NCBI RefSeq assembly: GCF_905475395.1
Contig: NC_058339.1
Span: 87,244,520-87,308,519 of the forward strand
Direction: 5' to 3'
DNA from: Chrysoperla carnea
Taxonomy: Eukaryota > Arthropoda > Insecta > Neuroptera > Chrysopidae
DNA length: 64,000 nt
Positions within the stretch are counted from its first letter, which is position 1. Each line of letters starts with the position of its first letter. Shown one piece after another: positions 13,701-26,157 of the stretch. Under the pieces are notes generated by a model, which was not told the DNA's origin, searched no databases, and worked only from the letters and a program-made list of their open reading frames with translations. The translations under genes were made by a program, and so were the position numbers.

Positions 13701-15589
13701 TCATTGTTGCAAAATCGTATTCAAAGAGAAAGTACAGTACTTTAAACTGTTTTCTAATTTATATTTAAAAAAAATGACACTACCAAATAAAGCCATTTTA
13801 ATTTAATAAGTATCCAACACAAGTGACGATTTTTAATCGGTTTTGCGTGTTTTTCTAGCCAAAAAATGGCACCTGCCATCAGAGCTTTTGTACATGATTA
13901 TATTTATCTAACGACATGATTCTCAAAATCCAATGACTGATCTTATATCGAAGAGAGAAACCTTACGGGTATTTGTTGTTTGTGAGCTGGTTGTTGGTAA
14001 CGTATAGATAACAGTATGATCGCCAGGTATTGCACCAGGTGTTGGTAAAGTTAAACGTTCCCTTTGACCAACACTTTGGGCATTTCGTTGTAGCTTATGT
14101 CGAATCATTTTTAACTTGTCATCAGCACCACCACAAGCATCAACATACCGATGTGGTTTTCGTACCTCCGTTCCAATCCAATCATCAGTTTGTGTCGCTT
14201 TATCTACTTGTAAATAACTGGTATACATATAAAAACAGTCTCGCGGCCACTGACCCTTTAGATAAATAGTATCCAAAGAAGCCGTACGTCTTATCACAGC
14301 AGAATTATTTCCACCCGAACATCCTCCATTCAAAGTTTTTGATTTTACTATAAAAAATACACTTTTTTTTAGAAATTTTTATTAAAATTCGAAACTTTAG
14401 TTTTTAATTTTTTTGGGTATGTTTCTCATTTAACAAAAAAATTACAAATAAGCTGGAAGTTATAAATCTTTTTCATAAAAATTTTGAGCTTTTTCATGGG
14501 AATCGAGTACAACGCGATTGAAGAGTAATTGTATGTGTTTGCATGAGCGGTGCTATTTCAGTGGTTATCTTTATCAAAAGGCTATACGCACACAAAATAT
14601 GTTTAGGGTGTCTCAGGTTACGTTACTTGGATGAAATACAATTCACGCTAGAGACTTGGATGAAATACAATTCACGCTAGAGACTTGGATGAAATACGAT
14701 TCACACTAGAGACCCGCTGGTGCATACGAATCGCTCGGTTCAACGTTTAACACAGATGCTAATTTTGTCAAAATCTTTAAGTTTTTTATTTGCAAATGCA
14801 CATAAAACTTTTCAATCGCGTTTTTTATTTCTTCAAAAGATACAAACATATTTCCGAGATGTTTGCAAGGTTTCTCTGAGAACAAAATGCCCAAGATTTA
14901 TATAAACCGGCAGAGGTTTAAAGGTAGCACTTTTTTAATGGATTCTACTCATCGAAAACTACAAATGTCCACTTCCAGCTAGTGAATTTCGTAAAAAAAA
15001 AACTATTTAGAATGATTACTTAATAATATAATTCAAAACTCAAAATAAAGTTTTAAATTTTAAGTCTGTACTTTTTAAAATAGAAAGACTTAAATTATTA
15101 GATTAAGAATTGTTTTGAAAAAAATATTAGACTTGAAAACTATTAATAAATAATATTTTCTTAAAAATAGCACTTAAATGATTTTAAATTACAGTATACT
15201 TAAATTTATTGCTACACGTAAAATATTTCAACATTTAAATGACAAAACTTATTATGAAAACCGTATAATAAAAAACACTTATACATTAAAATTAACATCC
15301 AAATTTTTCGCTTAAAATGTATTAACATAAAGAAAATATTATTTTAATGTTATTTATAATTGAAATTACCTTTATAGCAAGTAGAACCTGGACTCCTCTG
15401 TCCAGATGAATGGTCAGGTGATCTTGTTTTCCAGGCATTTGTAGGTGATAATGTCGGGCTGTTGCTTTTACTTTTTCTCAAATTGGTCGTTTGCTGTTTG
15501 AACAGCGATATCATTGGAATTGTTGCTTTCATCGGACCCTGTTTCAGTGAGCTGGGCGATGATTTGTGATGAATTCTCTGACCCGACAT
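10780..15589 (-). CDS. FAM117 / GLCCI1-family protein
   Basis: Six minus-strand coding exons, each bounded by GT-AG: 15,589-15,370, 14,347-13,967, 13,603-13,428, 13,316-13,196, 13,088-13,011 and 11,093-10,780. They total 1,290 bases, with phases 1,1,0,1,1 across the five introns, and encode 429 residues plus TAG. Family blocks I recognise: RRTASLDTIYLKGQWPRD (about 93-110), DKATQTDDW (about 122), a PEGHRAPLADLLRS-like block (about 265-278) and NRFLAREPPDGCEKV (about 347-361). Vertebrate members (FAM117A, FAM117B, GLCCI1) run about 450-590 residues, so this is compact but complete. The start at 15,589 is secure: an in-frame TAA lies 24 bases upstream. The N-terminus is Ser/Lys-rich and the C-terminus proline-rich with higher GC than its surroundings. 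There is no membrane segment or enzyme motif. The molecular role of the family is poorly defined; GLCCI1 is known as a glucocorticoid-induced transcript in mammals, a link that need not hold in an arthropod. Confidence 0.9.
11094..13010 (-). other. Intron 5 of the FAM117-family gene
   Basis: A 1.9-kb intron, the longest in the gene. It contains an unexplained 105-codon minus-strand frame at 12,361-12,678 whose composition is less AT-biased than the flanks (including a CCCCGCGAGGACGACCC stretch). I cannot assign that frame to a family; it may be a transposon remnant rather than an alternative exon, because no convincing splice pair bounds it. Confidence 0.6.
14348..15369 (-). other. Intron 1 of the FAM117-family gene
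   Basis: About 1 kb, starting at a GTAATT donor and ending at a TTTTTTATAG acceptor. It splits codon 74 after its first base. The interior holds a three-copy 29-base tandem repeat (14,625-14,713) and otherwise AT-rich filler. The other introns of this gene are 363, 111, 107 and 1,917 bases long; I see nothing notable in the short ones. Confidence 0.8.
14625..14713 (+). repeat. 29-bp tandem repeat, three copies
   Basis: Units start at 14,625, 14,654 and 14,683 with ACTTGGATGAAATAC; the third carries two substitutions. It lies within intron 1 of the FAM117-family gene. Confidence 0.9.
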
Positions 15590-18500
15590 TTTGTAGTCAA
15601 GACAGGTGTATTATTTGGCATTAAACACCGCTATTTACATAACACATCGACTTAACATATTGTATAAGTCTTTTTGATTACATATAAATTGTCAGCTAAA
15701 TACTGACAAGTTATTGTACTTTTCGTAAATTTTTCATTGTCTGCTTGGCTAAGCTACAGTGCCACTATTGATACGTTTGAGTTGTCAGAAATTTAGCTTG
15801 GCTCTCTTTGTTGAGAGCTGGAACAACTTCGTGACTTGTCGGTATAATTCGATCATTTTTATTATTTCATGTTGGTAATATTGATATTGAATCAAATTAC
15901 TAGGAAATTGTTGGAAAATCTTTCAATAAAAATTTTTCTTTAGACAAAAATTTTTCTTTTTCTTCGTTATTCGTTAAATTAATCGAAAAAATTTAGCAAA
16001 AATTTTTTTCCCCCCAAAAAAATCTTATTATCAATCATTATTCCATTATCTATTTCCATATTTAATCATTTTGTAAAAATCGGAAAAACATGCTTGTACA
16101 TTAAAATCTCGAATCGACATAGATAGTATTTTAGAATATCTAATTCAAGAAAAATGAACTGGCTGAAACCCATTGAAAAATTAACATTTTAAATGTCACA
16201 ATTATGTATAACCTTTCCAACTAAATAAATTTTACCATACGAATTAAATCCAATCTTCATATTTTATTAAAACCAATAAACCATAATAATTTTTCGGCTA
16301 GTTTTATATTTTATTCTAGTGGCCATTCCCATGAGCAAAGTATGTATATATTAAATCACTTTATGCATGAAGCATAAAGCTGAAATAATGCAATTTTTCA
16401 CCGTTTTACTGATAATTTACAAAGTATTATCCATTCATAAAATTTTCGACAAATTTGTTTTCAACTTTCGACAAATTTGTTTTCAACTTTCGACAAATTT
16501 TTTTTTTTGGAATGCATATATAGGAGCGACGAACGAGCACGTGATATACGAAAAGCCGTTATTAAAACTAAAGCCGGTCATTTTTCCGTCATATTTTTGT
16601 GCCGCCGACTTTAGGATGGGTTAAGCATTAAGCAAATATCTTGGTCCAAAAAGCTCGTACGGGATTTTTTTTCGTAGCTCACTTTCAACAAAAATAAACC
16701 AGCGTTCGACTGGTCTTAATAAATTTACTGTAAAATAATTTTTAGAATTTTGGTACTGTTCTAAAATTTTTATAAAATTTAGGAATAACATTTCTTACCC
16801 TTTCAACCCTCCAATAGATTCCAAAACTAGAAAGTACAAGTTTTCAAACGAGCTATTGCAGTTCTAAATTCGGTGATTTGATATTTTGGTAGAATTTTAT
16901 ATTAAAAAAAATTAAGGGAAAGTTTAGGTGAGTAATAAATTGAAGGGCTCGTTCGGCAGTATCGATGTTCACTCGGAAACCTGACGCCCGTTGTGAACAA
17001 GCTTTACTTAATTTAGGTGTATTGTAATTTTTTGGTTTCTTAAATTACCTTTTACATGTTATAGTCCGCTTCCGTGTTTGGAGACCGTTGATTTTCAAAT
17101 GACAAATTAAAAAAAAAAAAAAAAACACAATTTTTAATTATGTGAACAGTTTATTGAACTTCGACAATTACAAAAAAAAAATAATCATAATCATAATCAA
17201 TCAAGAAAAATAATGTATGTACACAGGTTTTTTTTTATTTTTTAATAAAAATAATTGTAAAAAATAATGACTAGACTTAAATTATGCTTGTTATTCTTAT
17301 TATTTTATACAAAAAATTACTTCTTTTTAGGCGAAAAAAACAAACAGTACACAGAAAAAACGAAAATCAAAATACTATAAGAAAAAATGTATGTGTGAAA
17401 TAAATAAAATATTTCAGTGCCTTATTTTTATTTAATTCGTTTACATTTACAAAAAAGAATTATAATATTTTATCGTGATAAGTATTATCAACAAGCGATC
17501 GTGCTCTTATGACACTGTGTTCATATCGTCTCATATACTTTGTTTTTGAAATTTTACAGGGTATTACAAAAATAAATAGTGGGCTATGCAGTATCGGATT
17601 CTACACATAAATATAAGTCAAAAACCTTCATTTATTTTTTGTCAATTTTGTATTTTTTTCGGAAATTGTTTGTCATTTTGAGTTTTGTCTGGATTTGAAA
17701 AAAATATCATCAATTATTTTAGTAATCTACTCAGTACATACGTACGAAATTTGTTGAATTTCATAATGGTTTATGAAATATTCATATTTTTCTTTAAAAA
17801 AATGGCAGATTATGGCTAAACTTAGCCAAAATCGAAAGAAAGTTTTCTGAACATTATGTACTTATTTTGATGTATATAATTCAATATTGTATAACCTCCT
17901 ATGTATTTTTGTAACACTCTATAATTTATATAAAATAAATTTATCGAATAAAATGTCGATTACTAGAATATTTAACGGCACAAAGAATCATTTTTGAAAC
18001 GTTAAAATTGTTTTTTAACCATCTATATTTATTTATGAATTATTTACATTAAAATAAATATATTGTCCGGTAGTTATTTGTAAAAAAAATTACATAAATG
18101 ATAGTCTTATTTATTTAAATAAAAAGAAGTTAATCCAGAAAAATTGAATCATTATTGAAATTTGAAACATTAAAACATTGAAAATTGAAACATTAACATC
18201 TAATGTTTACGTGTTCATTTGGAGTCTGAATGTCTGTTATTTAATTTGTAATAAACATTTACTTCAAAATGCATTCTCACTTGTGAATTGGTCTCAAATA
18301 TTTCATAGACTGGAATACTAAATTCTTTAAAATATTTTTTTTTGTGTTTCTCCCGTTTGTACGAAAATAATATTAATTGATATGAATTTAGTTTCCGACT
18401 TAAATAATAAACTACGAAAATTACAGAGCGGTGAAAATGATAGTCACATTAAGTCATTTTCTTCGTGATTTTATGATGGTAAGGTCAAGTTGACGTCATC

Positions 18501-20460
18501 TTTATTTCGTCTGAATCAGAGAAAAAAAAACCATGAAATAATAGCGTACATTTTATGTATAGCAGATTTCATAGAAATTTATGAAGAATTTCATGTCTGT
18601 AATATTTTATGGATTAGGAAAGATGGAACCATGGACACTCAACTCCATGTAACCAAACATATGTCAAAAACAAAGATGGCATTTGTGTTCCTTTTTTACC
18701 GTGATAGAGGAAAGAGGGTAAGGCGGGAGTTTGGTTTTAAAAACATGATGCATTTATGTAGTATTTCGTTCATGTGTGTTCGTATTTATTTCGTGCAATG
18801 TACATCGGTGCAAAAGGAGCACCTGCGACGCTATAATTTCCACTATTTCGTTGACAAATTTTGTCAATTCTCTCGTTTGAGTTGAGTATCCTTGTATTGT
18901 GTCCATGGATGGAACACATTTTTATTATTAAAGCTGATTTCGAATTAATACACAAATGTAAATATGCTACAAATTGATCTCGGAAAATAATATGTATGAC
19001 ATGTTTATCTACAAAAAAAAATTAGCCTGTTTTCACTTGTTTGATAAATTTTTCTGGATTAAATTAAATGAACTTCGAATATAGCATTTGGATCAATTGG
19101 TATTCAACAACTACTTTCATATTCTGTGGCCAACTTGGAGTTACTAAAAAAACAAAGGAACAGATTTCTTTTATAAGTACATTTATATCTTTTCTTTTAA
19201 AATATATATTTACAAAAATTCAAACCATATTTTAAAGTTATCTTAATTTTTCATCATTACTTTCGTCTTAGTTTTAAGTAATAATTCTGAAAAAATATGT
19301 TTTTTTTTTTTAAATATTTTTTTAGTGAATATTTATTAAAGTGTATTTCTTTATTTATTAATACTGAAAATAGCCTCAAATTTGTTCTTATTTGAATTAT
19401 ATTTTAAATATCGTACCTACATATTTTTTTCGAATTATAAAAAGCACTAATTTACGATTTTTATAATACTTTTAAGTAGCATTCAAATTGATTGTAATCG
19501 TTTCCAAACGATCCAAACCATGGTTACTCCCAAATTAGAATTTTTACCCTCTACTAAAAAATTATTATAATAAAATCGCTCATCACGGCTAAAGAAGTTT
19601 TCACGTCAAAAATCGCCTAAAAAACTCTCTTTAAGGTCATGTACTATTTATCATTCGAATAAAGTCGATTTTAATTTAATTCCACTTTAGACATTTTAAA
19701 TACTTCACTGACATTTACAAGTATATTTAACATATTTGAAAGGCGAACATCTATATTTGCACACATTTCCTTTAAGTTAAAATGGAGCAGCAAAGTTTTT
19801 TTACACCTTTCATAAATCTACAACATTATGTTAGAAAAGCATGGTACTCTATACATATTCAATTATTAACAAGTAGTAAAACAAATCGATAAAAAATTAG
19901 GAAAAAAAATTTACAAATTTTACCCAATTTCTTCTTCTTCTTTTTGGAGAAAATAAAAATACACATTTTGGCACAAAAAAAAAAAAACATAAATAAATGA
20001 AAAGAGAAGATAATACGATACGACTATAATAAACACATTGACTACAAACGAATATTATTTTTTATAAACGTAAAAAAAAATGTAGTTTGAATTCGAATTA
20101 TATCACAATTTAATGGTTTTTTCGACTTGATTTAGAATAAAGTTAAGTAAAATTTTACTCATATAATAATTCATTAAAAAAAATTATTTGTGTAGGTTTG
20201 CTCTAAGAAATGTCCTTACACATTCGAAGTAAAATTTCTGTAGTTAGTTCGATATAGCCAAAAGCAAATACTGGGAGCTAGAAGTATAAAATGTTTAATT
20301 ATACGTTTATGATCATGATGAACTCACAGACTTGTGCACACGTGAAGGGGGGGGGTCGTAAGTCAAACCCCTCCCCTCTCGAGAATTTCTCCAGATAATT
20401 TTGATCTAACAATATAGTTCTACGCAGCCATTTATGAAACGCATTTCCACTGACTTGTCA
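15590..20460. other. FAM117-family 5' flank and AT-rich intergenic DNA
   Basis: Roughly 15,600-15,850 should hold the 5' UTR and promoter of the FAM117-family gene. It is a little richer in GC than the rest, but I see no defining motif. From 16 kb to 20 kb the sequence is A/T runs with low-complexity stretches. A plus-strand frame at 18,490-18,885 (131 codons) lacks codon bias or any domain. Part of the right end could be 3' UTR of the TRIM-NHL gene if a distal poly(A) site is used, but nothing in the sequence proves that. Confidence 0.45.
16446..16501 (+). repeat. 22-bp tandem repeat
   Basis: TTCGACAAATTTGTTTTCAACT is present twice in full, followed by a third partial copy that runs into a T tract. 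Confidence 0.85.
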
Positions 20461-20493
20461 GCTGTTTCGACATTTGTAAACATTCATTGATTT

Positions 20494-20802
20494 TTGATCC
20501 TGAGATTATTGACTTCGAAGACTGATTCAGTAGAAGATTATTTCCGGATCACAATCTACATACCACACACCGATTGGTTTCTGATACATTTACAGAATTT
20601 ATTTTTGAATCATCGCAATATTCTATCAAATTTTGAAAGTATCTTTCCCAAAAAAACGAAAAATTTTGATGAAGACTCTTGCACTCAACTTTTTGAACAA
20701 TACTCATGAATTTTGCACAACTACCATGCCGTCTGTGTCGACGAAAATAAACTTTGGCGTAAACGTATTGCCGGACAAGATTATGAAAGGTTTATAATTT
20801 AA
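20494..20802 (+). pseudogene. Degenerate hAT-like transposase fragment
   Basis: One plus-strand frame, interrupted by a single TGA at 20,707-20,709, gives about 102 codons resembling the C-terminal half of hAT-type transposase-derived proteins of the THAP12/ZMYM1 kind. The recognisable parts are SVEDYFRITIYIPHTDWFL followed by a Phe-x-Asn-His stretch, then past the stop an Asn-Lys-Leu-Trp-Arg-Lys block like the family's conserved Leu-Trp motif. The element is truncated on both sides, with no terminal repeats in view. The family is recognised by pattern only, not by a search. It is too short to be active and is most probably a dead insertion just downstream of the TRIM-NHL gene. Confidence 0.5.
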
Positions 20803-21594
20803 TTATACGGTTGGATGAATTTAAAAACGATACGTAAAAATTAACTCCTAAACATTTTCTACTCACAGTATTTTTTTAAACCGTCAAAAATTGAATTTGT
20901 GAGAACTGATCGTGTTCTACTAAATTAATTAATTGGCTATTTCTATTTATCGTCGGAAAAATATATAAAAAAGTACAGAAGTTTTTCTTCAAATAGCTAA
21001 TTTAAAAAAATTAAAATTCATAAAAAATTGCATGGATGGCTTTCTGCGCTAAATTTTATGATAATTTACAAACTAAATTTCTTAAAACAACTTTTATTCT
21101 TTGCTGAATTCGAGTTTAGTAGGATTTTAAATTAGAGTGTTCCCTCTTTAATCTACAAAATCCAAGTTATAATAAAATACCAAATTCAAGAAGAGTTTAA
21201 ATTCTGTGTTATTTTGCGTAATAATCATGTAGATGTAAAATCAATTAAAGCTTTATTAAATAATTTATTGGTGTTTTCCCTTCCATAGTTAAAGAGTTAA
21301 CCTCCCTATAATTATTTTCCTACGATAAATTGTTGGGTTTCATTGCCCTTCTACTTGCGGTCTTATTGAATTTAGCATTTATTATATTAATATTTTGGAG
21401 TAAAAATAGGAAATCCTTTCAATTAAACATTGACTTTATAAAATTAATACCCAAGAAAATTTAATAGGATTAATTTTTTTGGAATGTACTCATCAATGTT
21501 AAGATTTTTTGAGAGCTATTTCTTTTTAAACACAAATTCATGCAAACGTCTTATAAATTTTCATTTTTTCGACATTTTCAATGCTACGTAATTA
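20803..21594. other. AT-rich spacer between hAT fragment and TRIM-NHL gene
   Basis: No gene or repeat recognised. Much of it could be 3' UTR of the TRIM-NHL transcript. Confidence 0.4.
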
Positions 21595-21600
21595 TTTATT
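21595..21600 (-). terminator. Candidate poly(A) signal of the TRIM-NHL gene
   Basis: AATAAA on the minus strand 44 bases past the stop codon. Other AATAAA copies occur further left, so a longer 3' UTR is possible. Confidence 0.45.
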
Positions 21601-21643
21601 CAATTGTTTTTGTTAATCCTTAAAAAACAAATAAAAAAATAAT

Positions 21644-24600
21644 TCACCAATATCGATATTTTTTAATACAATCGTTACCAAGATCAACAACAATTAAATG
21701 ATTATCGTTTGTGACAGCTAAACCACTAGGACGTTTTAATCGTGATTCATATGAATCGATTGAACCTAATAATTGTCCACTTGTCGATGCTAATATTTGT
21801 ACAAAATTTCGCCCTTTCTCCGATCGACTTGCTAATATTCGTCCTTCTGAATCGACAGTTACACCACCGTATCTACCTTTACCTATAAACAAAAATTTGA
21901 TTTTATTATTGATATTATTGAACATTTGGATGAAAGATAATTTATTTACCTTTTCCTTCTGAAAAAATTTCTTCAGTAAAATCACCTTTTGCTGAAAATA
22001 CTTGTATACGTGAATCAGCTACTAAAATTTCGCCACCCAAACCAACAGTAACTGATGAGATCAAATTGAAAGTCCCCTTCTTCCCAACCTAAAAGAAAAT
22101 TATTTATTTTTAATAAATTCGTATAGACTCATTGATTAATAATGAGATATCACGAAAAATGAATAGTTTTTCATGTCCCTCATCTAATAAAGATCAGCAT
22201 AGATAAATGATTATTAAATATTTTTATTTCCCGATTGAATCACATCAATAACGAGAGCATTGGTTTTGAGAGCACATTTCAACATATGTAACCTAAAAAA
22301 TATTGTGTAAATAAAGTATGGAGTGTAGAGATAAAGGACCACAATCTCTTATGCTGCTTGATTAAAAAAGTGTCCCAAAATAGCAGTAAATAAAGTGGTT
22401 AGAATGGCGCTAGTGTAGCAAAAAGTGTTTGATGTGAACTTCTCTCTAATATTCTCTAACAACTTGTTTAGATCTTTATCTTACTCCTATTACTTTTAGA
22501 ACTTCTTTTAAAACTTGCACTTTGCCATCCTCCATCCAGCCATCCTTCTGCTTTTTCGGACATTTTTTTATATACAGAGACAGTTCTCCTCATATCTACC
22601 GTTACTGTGTAAATTAATCAAGCATATATTTTTTTCTGACCCCTAAACTAGCACTACCTACGCAAAAAATCATGTCAATTCTTTATGTATGCTCTATGGA
22701 AAATTAAAACAAATCTATCCTATAAATTTTAACGGAAACCATACATTTTGCGTGAAAGAGTAACAAATATCCATTTATCTAAACTTTCACGATTATAATA
22801 TATATTAGAAAGATATCAGATAACAGATTAGCGATGCTTACCTGGAAAAGTATTTTTCCATCACAGTCAAATATAAAAATGCTTGAAACACCATTATCCG
22901 CTACTAATATATGCCCATAATTCGTATCCACGGCAATATCAATTGGTTCTTGAAATTCATTATGTGAAAATGTTTTCAATGTTTCACCAGATATATTCAT
23001 TTCGGTTACACATTTCGATCGCCAATTAACAATAACTAAACCAGCTTGTGATATCGCAATTCCTGTACAACTACGTCCATTTAAACCATCATTTTCAATA
23101 TGTTTAATAAATTCTAAATCAGAATTTAATACTTTAATACGTGAATTACCCGTATCGACAACGTAAACTAAATTATTTTGTGTATCGAATGCAACAGCAA
23201 CCGGTTGTAAAAATTCATCTTTACCCGACCCACGACATCCATACACACATACTGGATTATTATGTTCAGTAACATTAAAGAATAACGGACAATCTCTGAT
23301 AGGACGATCCAAAACTGATATTTTAGCGACGTATCGACCGGGTGTTGGTGGACGAAAATGTATTTTATAACTACCATCATCGATATCGACAACATGTATT
23401 TTTAATTGTGTCCCCGTAGATAATGACGATTGTTCGGTACCAATAGATACAATTTCGGCTTTAATTGGGTCGCCACCATTATGACGTGGTGCACCATGAT
23501 AATCAACTGTGGTTAAAAGTATTGTTGCCTCTAAACCAGCTACTGTTGATGTGTTTGGATCTAATTGTGCGGAACATAAACTTGGAAATGTTGTACTGGT
23601 ACGAACTCGTCCAAGTGTTTTTAAAGCTGTGTTGATTGTGTTTAAACATTCGTTATGTGTGAAGTCACATGTTAAAAATGCATTTTCACGTGGTTCACCT
23701 AGTGTTGATGCAGCATCGAGTTTTTCACTTAAACTACTTATTCTTTGTGTGATATTACGAACTTCCACTTGGTATTGAAGACCTTCACATTCTTGTTCAA
23801 CCTAGAAATACAAAATTGAATAATTAAATGCTAATTATTATTAATCATTTAAGAAAACTTGGTTGTATCTTGTATGTATAAAAAGTAATATCAAATCTAT
23901 TGAAGGTATCAAGATTATAATTTTGAATTTCTTGGTAATATTTCATCGATGAATTTAGGTTCTACTTGATGGGCGTAGAATTATAAAATATTGAATATAA
24001 ACTTTGCAATTTAGGACGTTCTAAAAATTATTCCTTGAAAAAGTTGGAATAAAAAAAGGGACAAACAGCTGGACTAAAATATGCGGAAGCTTGAACAAAG
24101 AAGACTTCTTTTAAAGTAAATATGTAAACTTACACATACCTTACTTTTTTCTGCATCAATAAGCGCTTGTTGCTCTTCCAATACGCGTCGTTTTTCTTGA
24201 CACGAACTATTCACAGCTGCTACCATTTCTAAACGACGACTTTCTAATGCAGCCGACACTTGTTGAAACGTACTATTTACTTGTTCTATACAGCGAACAG
24301 CTGCTGAATCCAATCGTTCTAATTCACTGTTTACACCTTCCTGTGCTTGAGTCAACTGTAAAAATTAATTCAAATATTATTTAACAGTCGTCTAAAATGA
24401 TATGGATTTATAGTTTTGTTTCAAAATGCAGGTGGAATTCAACAAATCATTTCCTGGTAAATTTACGGGAGCAAAATACACAAGTTTAGGAGGACAACTA
24501 ATTTACAAATAGAAGAAAAGTAAGAGGTAGGAAGGGAAAAAACGGTTTCCAGTACTATAAATCTTTGGTCCGTGATCCCTGTCAAAATTTGATTCCAGAT

Positions 24601-26138
24601 CCGTGCCTGATTAGGAGAGCGAGTAATGAAATAGAAGGTTTAAATCATACCAAAAGTTTTCTGAAGCGAGCTCTGATACCTATAAAAGTCAAGTCGAAGT
24701 ATCGATAAAGGAAAAGAAGGGACGGAGTGTAACCGAGCGGGTCTTACTCAGAGACGAGAAGCAGGATATCATTGTATCAGAGAGCGAGAGTATTATACAA
24801 ATGTATTATATAAATGTGTAATAATAACGTGTCAGCCTATCAAAAGCAAGCATATTGGCTTCCCTCTGAAGGGAACACTCCCCTCGCCCAGAGTCGGACT
24901 TTATACTCCATTTCTACTTTTCCTTTGTCTATGAGTTAAAGTCTATTTGGTATATAAGAAAAAGAGATCAAACAGGCTTTTATTGGGGTAAGGAGAAAAC
25001 GAAAATATTGTGTGGTGATATTTGTTTATTGTGCTGTAATTGTACAGCCAAGCGGATGGAAAACGGCTAGTATAATATATTTTTATTTCCGATTATCAAG
25101 ATTGAAGTACTACTTTACTAATTTAAATCGAAACAAAGACAAAATACATCCACAAATGTGCTAAATGTCTTCATCAAAGAAACACACTTCCTCACTTTAT
25201 AACAATTAATTATAATAACAATAAATAAAAAAAATGGCAGTTGTATACTTACTTTTGAAATACATTCATTTGCTTTATACAGAAGTATTTCAGACATCCG
25301 TTTGATTGCAATCGAGAATGGTATAATTGTATGTTCACAAGATGTTCCACTGGTATCATTGTGTGATCCCTCTGTACATAACGTACAAAATACTGTGTCA
25401 CATGTCTCACAAAACAATAACTCTTGATTTATGTGTACAGAACATTTTGGTATGACTTCACGACGTTGACGTGACATTAAATCTAACAGTTGATTGACTA
25501 AGAAACTGGGTGGTAATGCTGAAACACCACCCCGTGGTATTGTAATTAGTTCTCGACATATTGGACAACGGAATGTACCAGTATCACGTGTTTGTGATGC
25601 AGCTATACGTGTTAGACAATGGAGGCATACGGTGTGAGAACATTGGAGTAATTTTGGTGTATGTTCGCTGCCATCGTACATACCTGCCGGAGAAAAATAC
25701 AAAGTATTAATCAAGTGAACTTGGGTATATAAATTCCTTTACTATATACCGAAGCAATTGCCACCTTCAAAATGTTAGGAAGTTATCTATTTTAGGTAAC
25801 TGGAAATAAACTTGCAGCCCCTGGGCATAATCATAGAGATATTATAAGTGAAATACCTACGATAGCCAATTAGCCATAAGTGACAGCGTCCGTAGTTAAG
25901 AGAGAGAACGCTGCCGAGCTACCATATCTTCATATATCATTATCATACCCTGACGTCACCATAGAGATAAGGATTCATAGCCCGGCAGCGATAAAAAGAA
26001 ATATCTAATCTAAAATTATTACGAAGTAAGTTTTTCCAAATACTTACATAAACATGTGCCACAGGTTAAAAAACTTTCGTTAAAATCTTCATAATTGATT
26101 GAAACAGTTTCCACTAATGTGGAACTCATGCTCACCAT
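21644..26138 (-). CDS. TRIM-NHL protein, TRIM2/TRIM3-like E3 ubiquitin ligase
   Basis: Predicted RING-type ubiquitin ligase with an NHL substrate- or RNA-binding propeller. Coding exons: 26,138-26,048, 25,683-25,253, 24,355-24,140, 23,801-22,842, 22,088-21,950 and 21,882-21,644. All are GT-AG, sum to 2,076 bases and encode 691 residues (vertebrate TRIM2/3: 744). RING: C26, C29, C45, H47, C50, C53, C70, C73; the first intron splits it at codon 31. B-box 2: C111, H114, C122, C125, C130, C133, H138, H148. A coiled coil spans about 155-300, a filamin/ABP280 repeat about 322-424 and six NHL blades about 433-691, ending DLGNDCIKKYRYW much as TRIM2/3 do. ATGs at 26,138 and 26,129 are in frame; no stop separates them from the acceptor at 26,157, so an upstream extension is not excluded. 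TRIM2/3 orthology is inferred from domain order and end-to-end resemblance. Neuronal or cytoskeletal roles are known for the vertebrate proteins only. Confidence 0.93.
22089..22841 (-). other. TRIM-NHL intron 4
   Basis: A 753-base intron between NHL blades 3 and 4, phase 0. Its interior (about 22,160-22,640) is GC-richer than the other introns and carries a GTGAAAGAGTAACAAA phrase near 22,752 resembling the tail of repeat family F (41.1 and 55.7 kb), so it probably contains a worn insertion. The remaining introns of the coding part are 338, 364 and 67 bases long; nothing notable is seen in them except a CTGCCGAGCT/GCCCGGCAGC imperfect inverted pair between about 25,911 and 25,990. Confidence 0.6.
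24356..25252 (-). other. TRIM-NHL intron 2
   Basis: An 897-base phase-0 intron between the B-box and coiled-coil exons. It includes a GC-richer block around 24,530-24,920 without any long frame, probably an old insertion. Confidence 0.7.
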
Positions 26139-26157
26139 CCTTTCTCCCAGCCGTGTT
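26139..26157 (-). other. 5' end of the TRIM-NHL start exon (acceptor at 26,158)
   Basis: A TTTCCTTTTTGATTATAG tract lies directly before AACACGG, so the ATG exon is not the first exon and a leader exon must lie to the right. Its distance is unknown; the recursive splice site at 50.2 kb suggests more than 24 kb. Confidence 0.75.

Noticed and set aside
18490-18885. 131-codon plus-strand frame
   Set aside because: No codon bias, domain or gene context; the opposite strand is also open over part of it.
20706-20752. ATG frame reading a CRLC motif like the start of a ZAD zinc finger
   Set aside because: It stops after 15 codons, and the hAT-like reading in another frame explains the sequence better.
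23509-23778. Plus-strand frame opposite TRIM-NHL exon 4
   Set aside because: Antisense shadow of a long well-supported coding exon.
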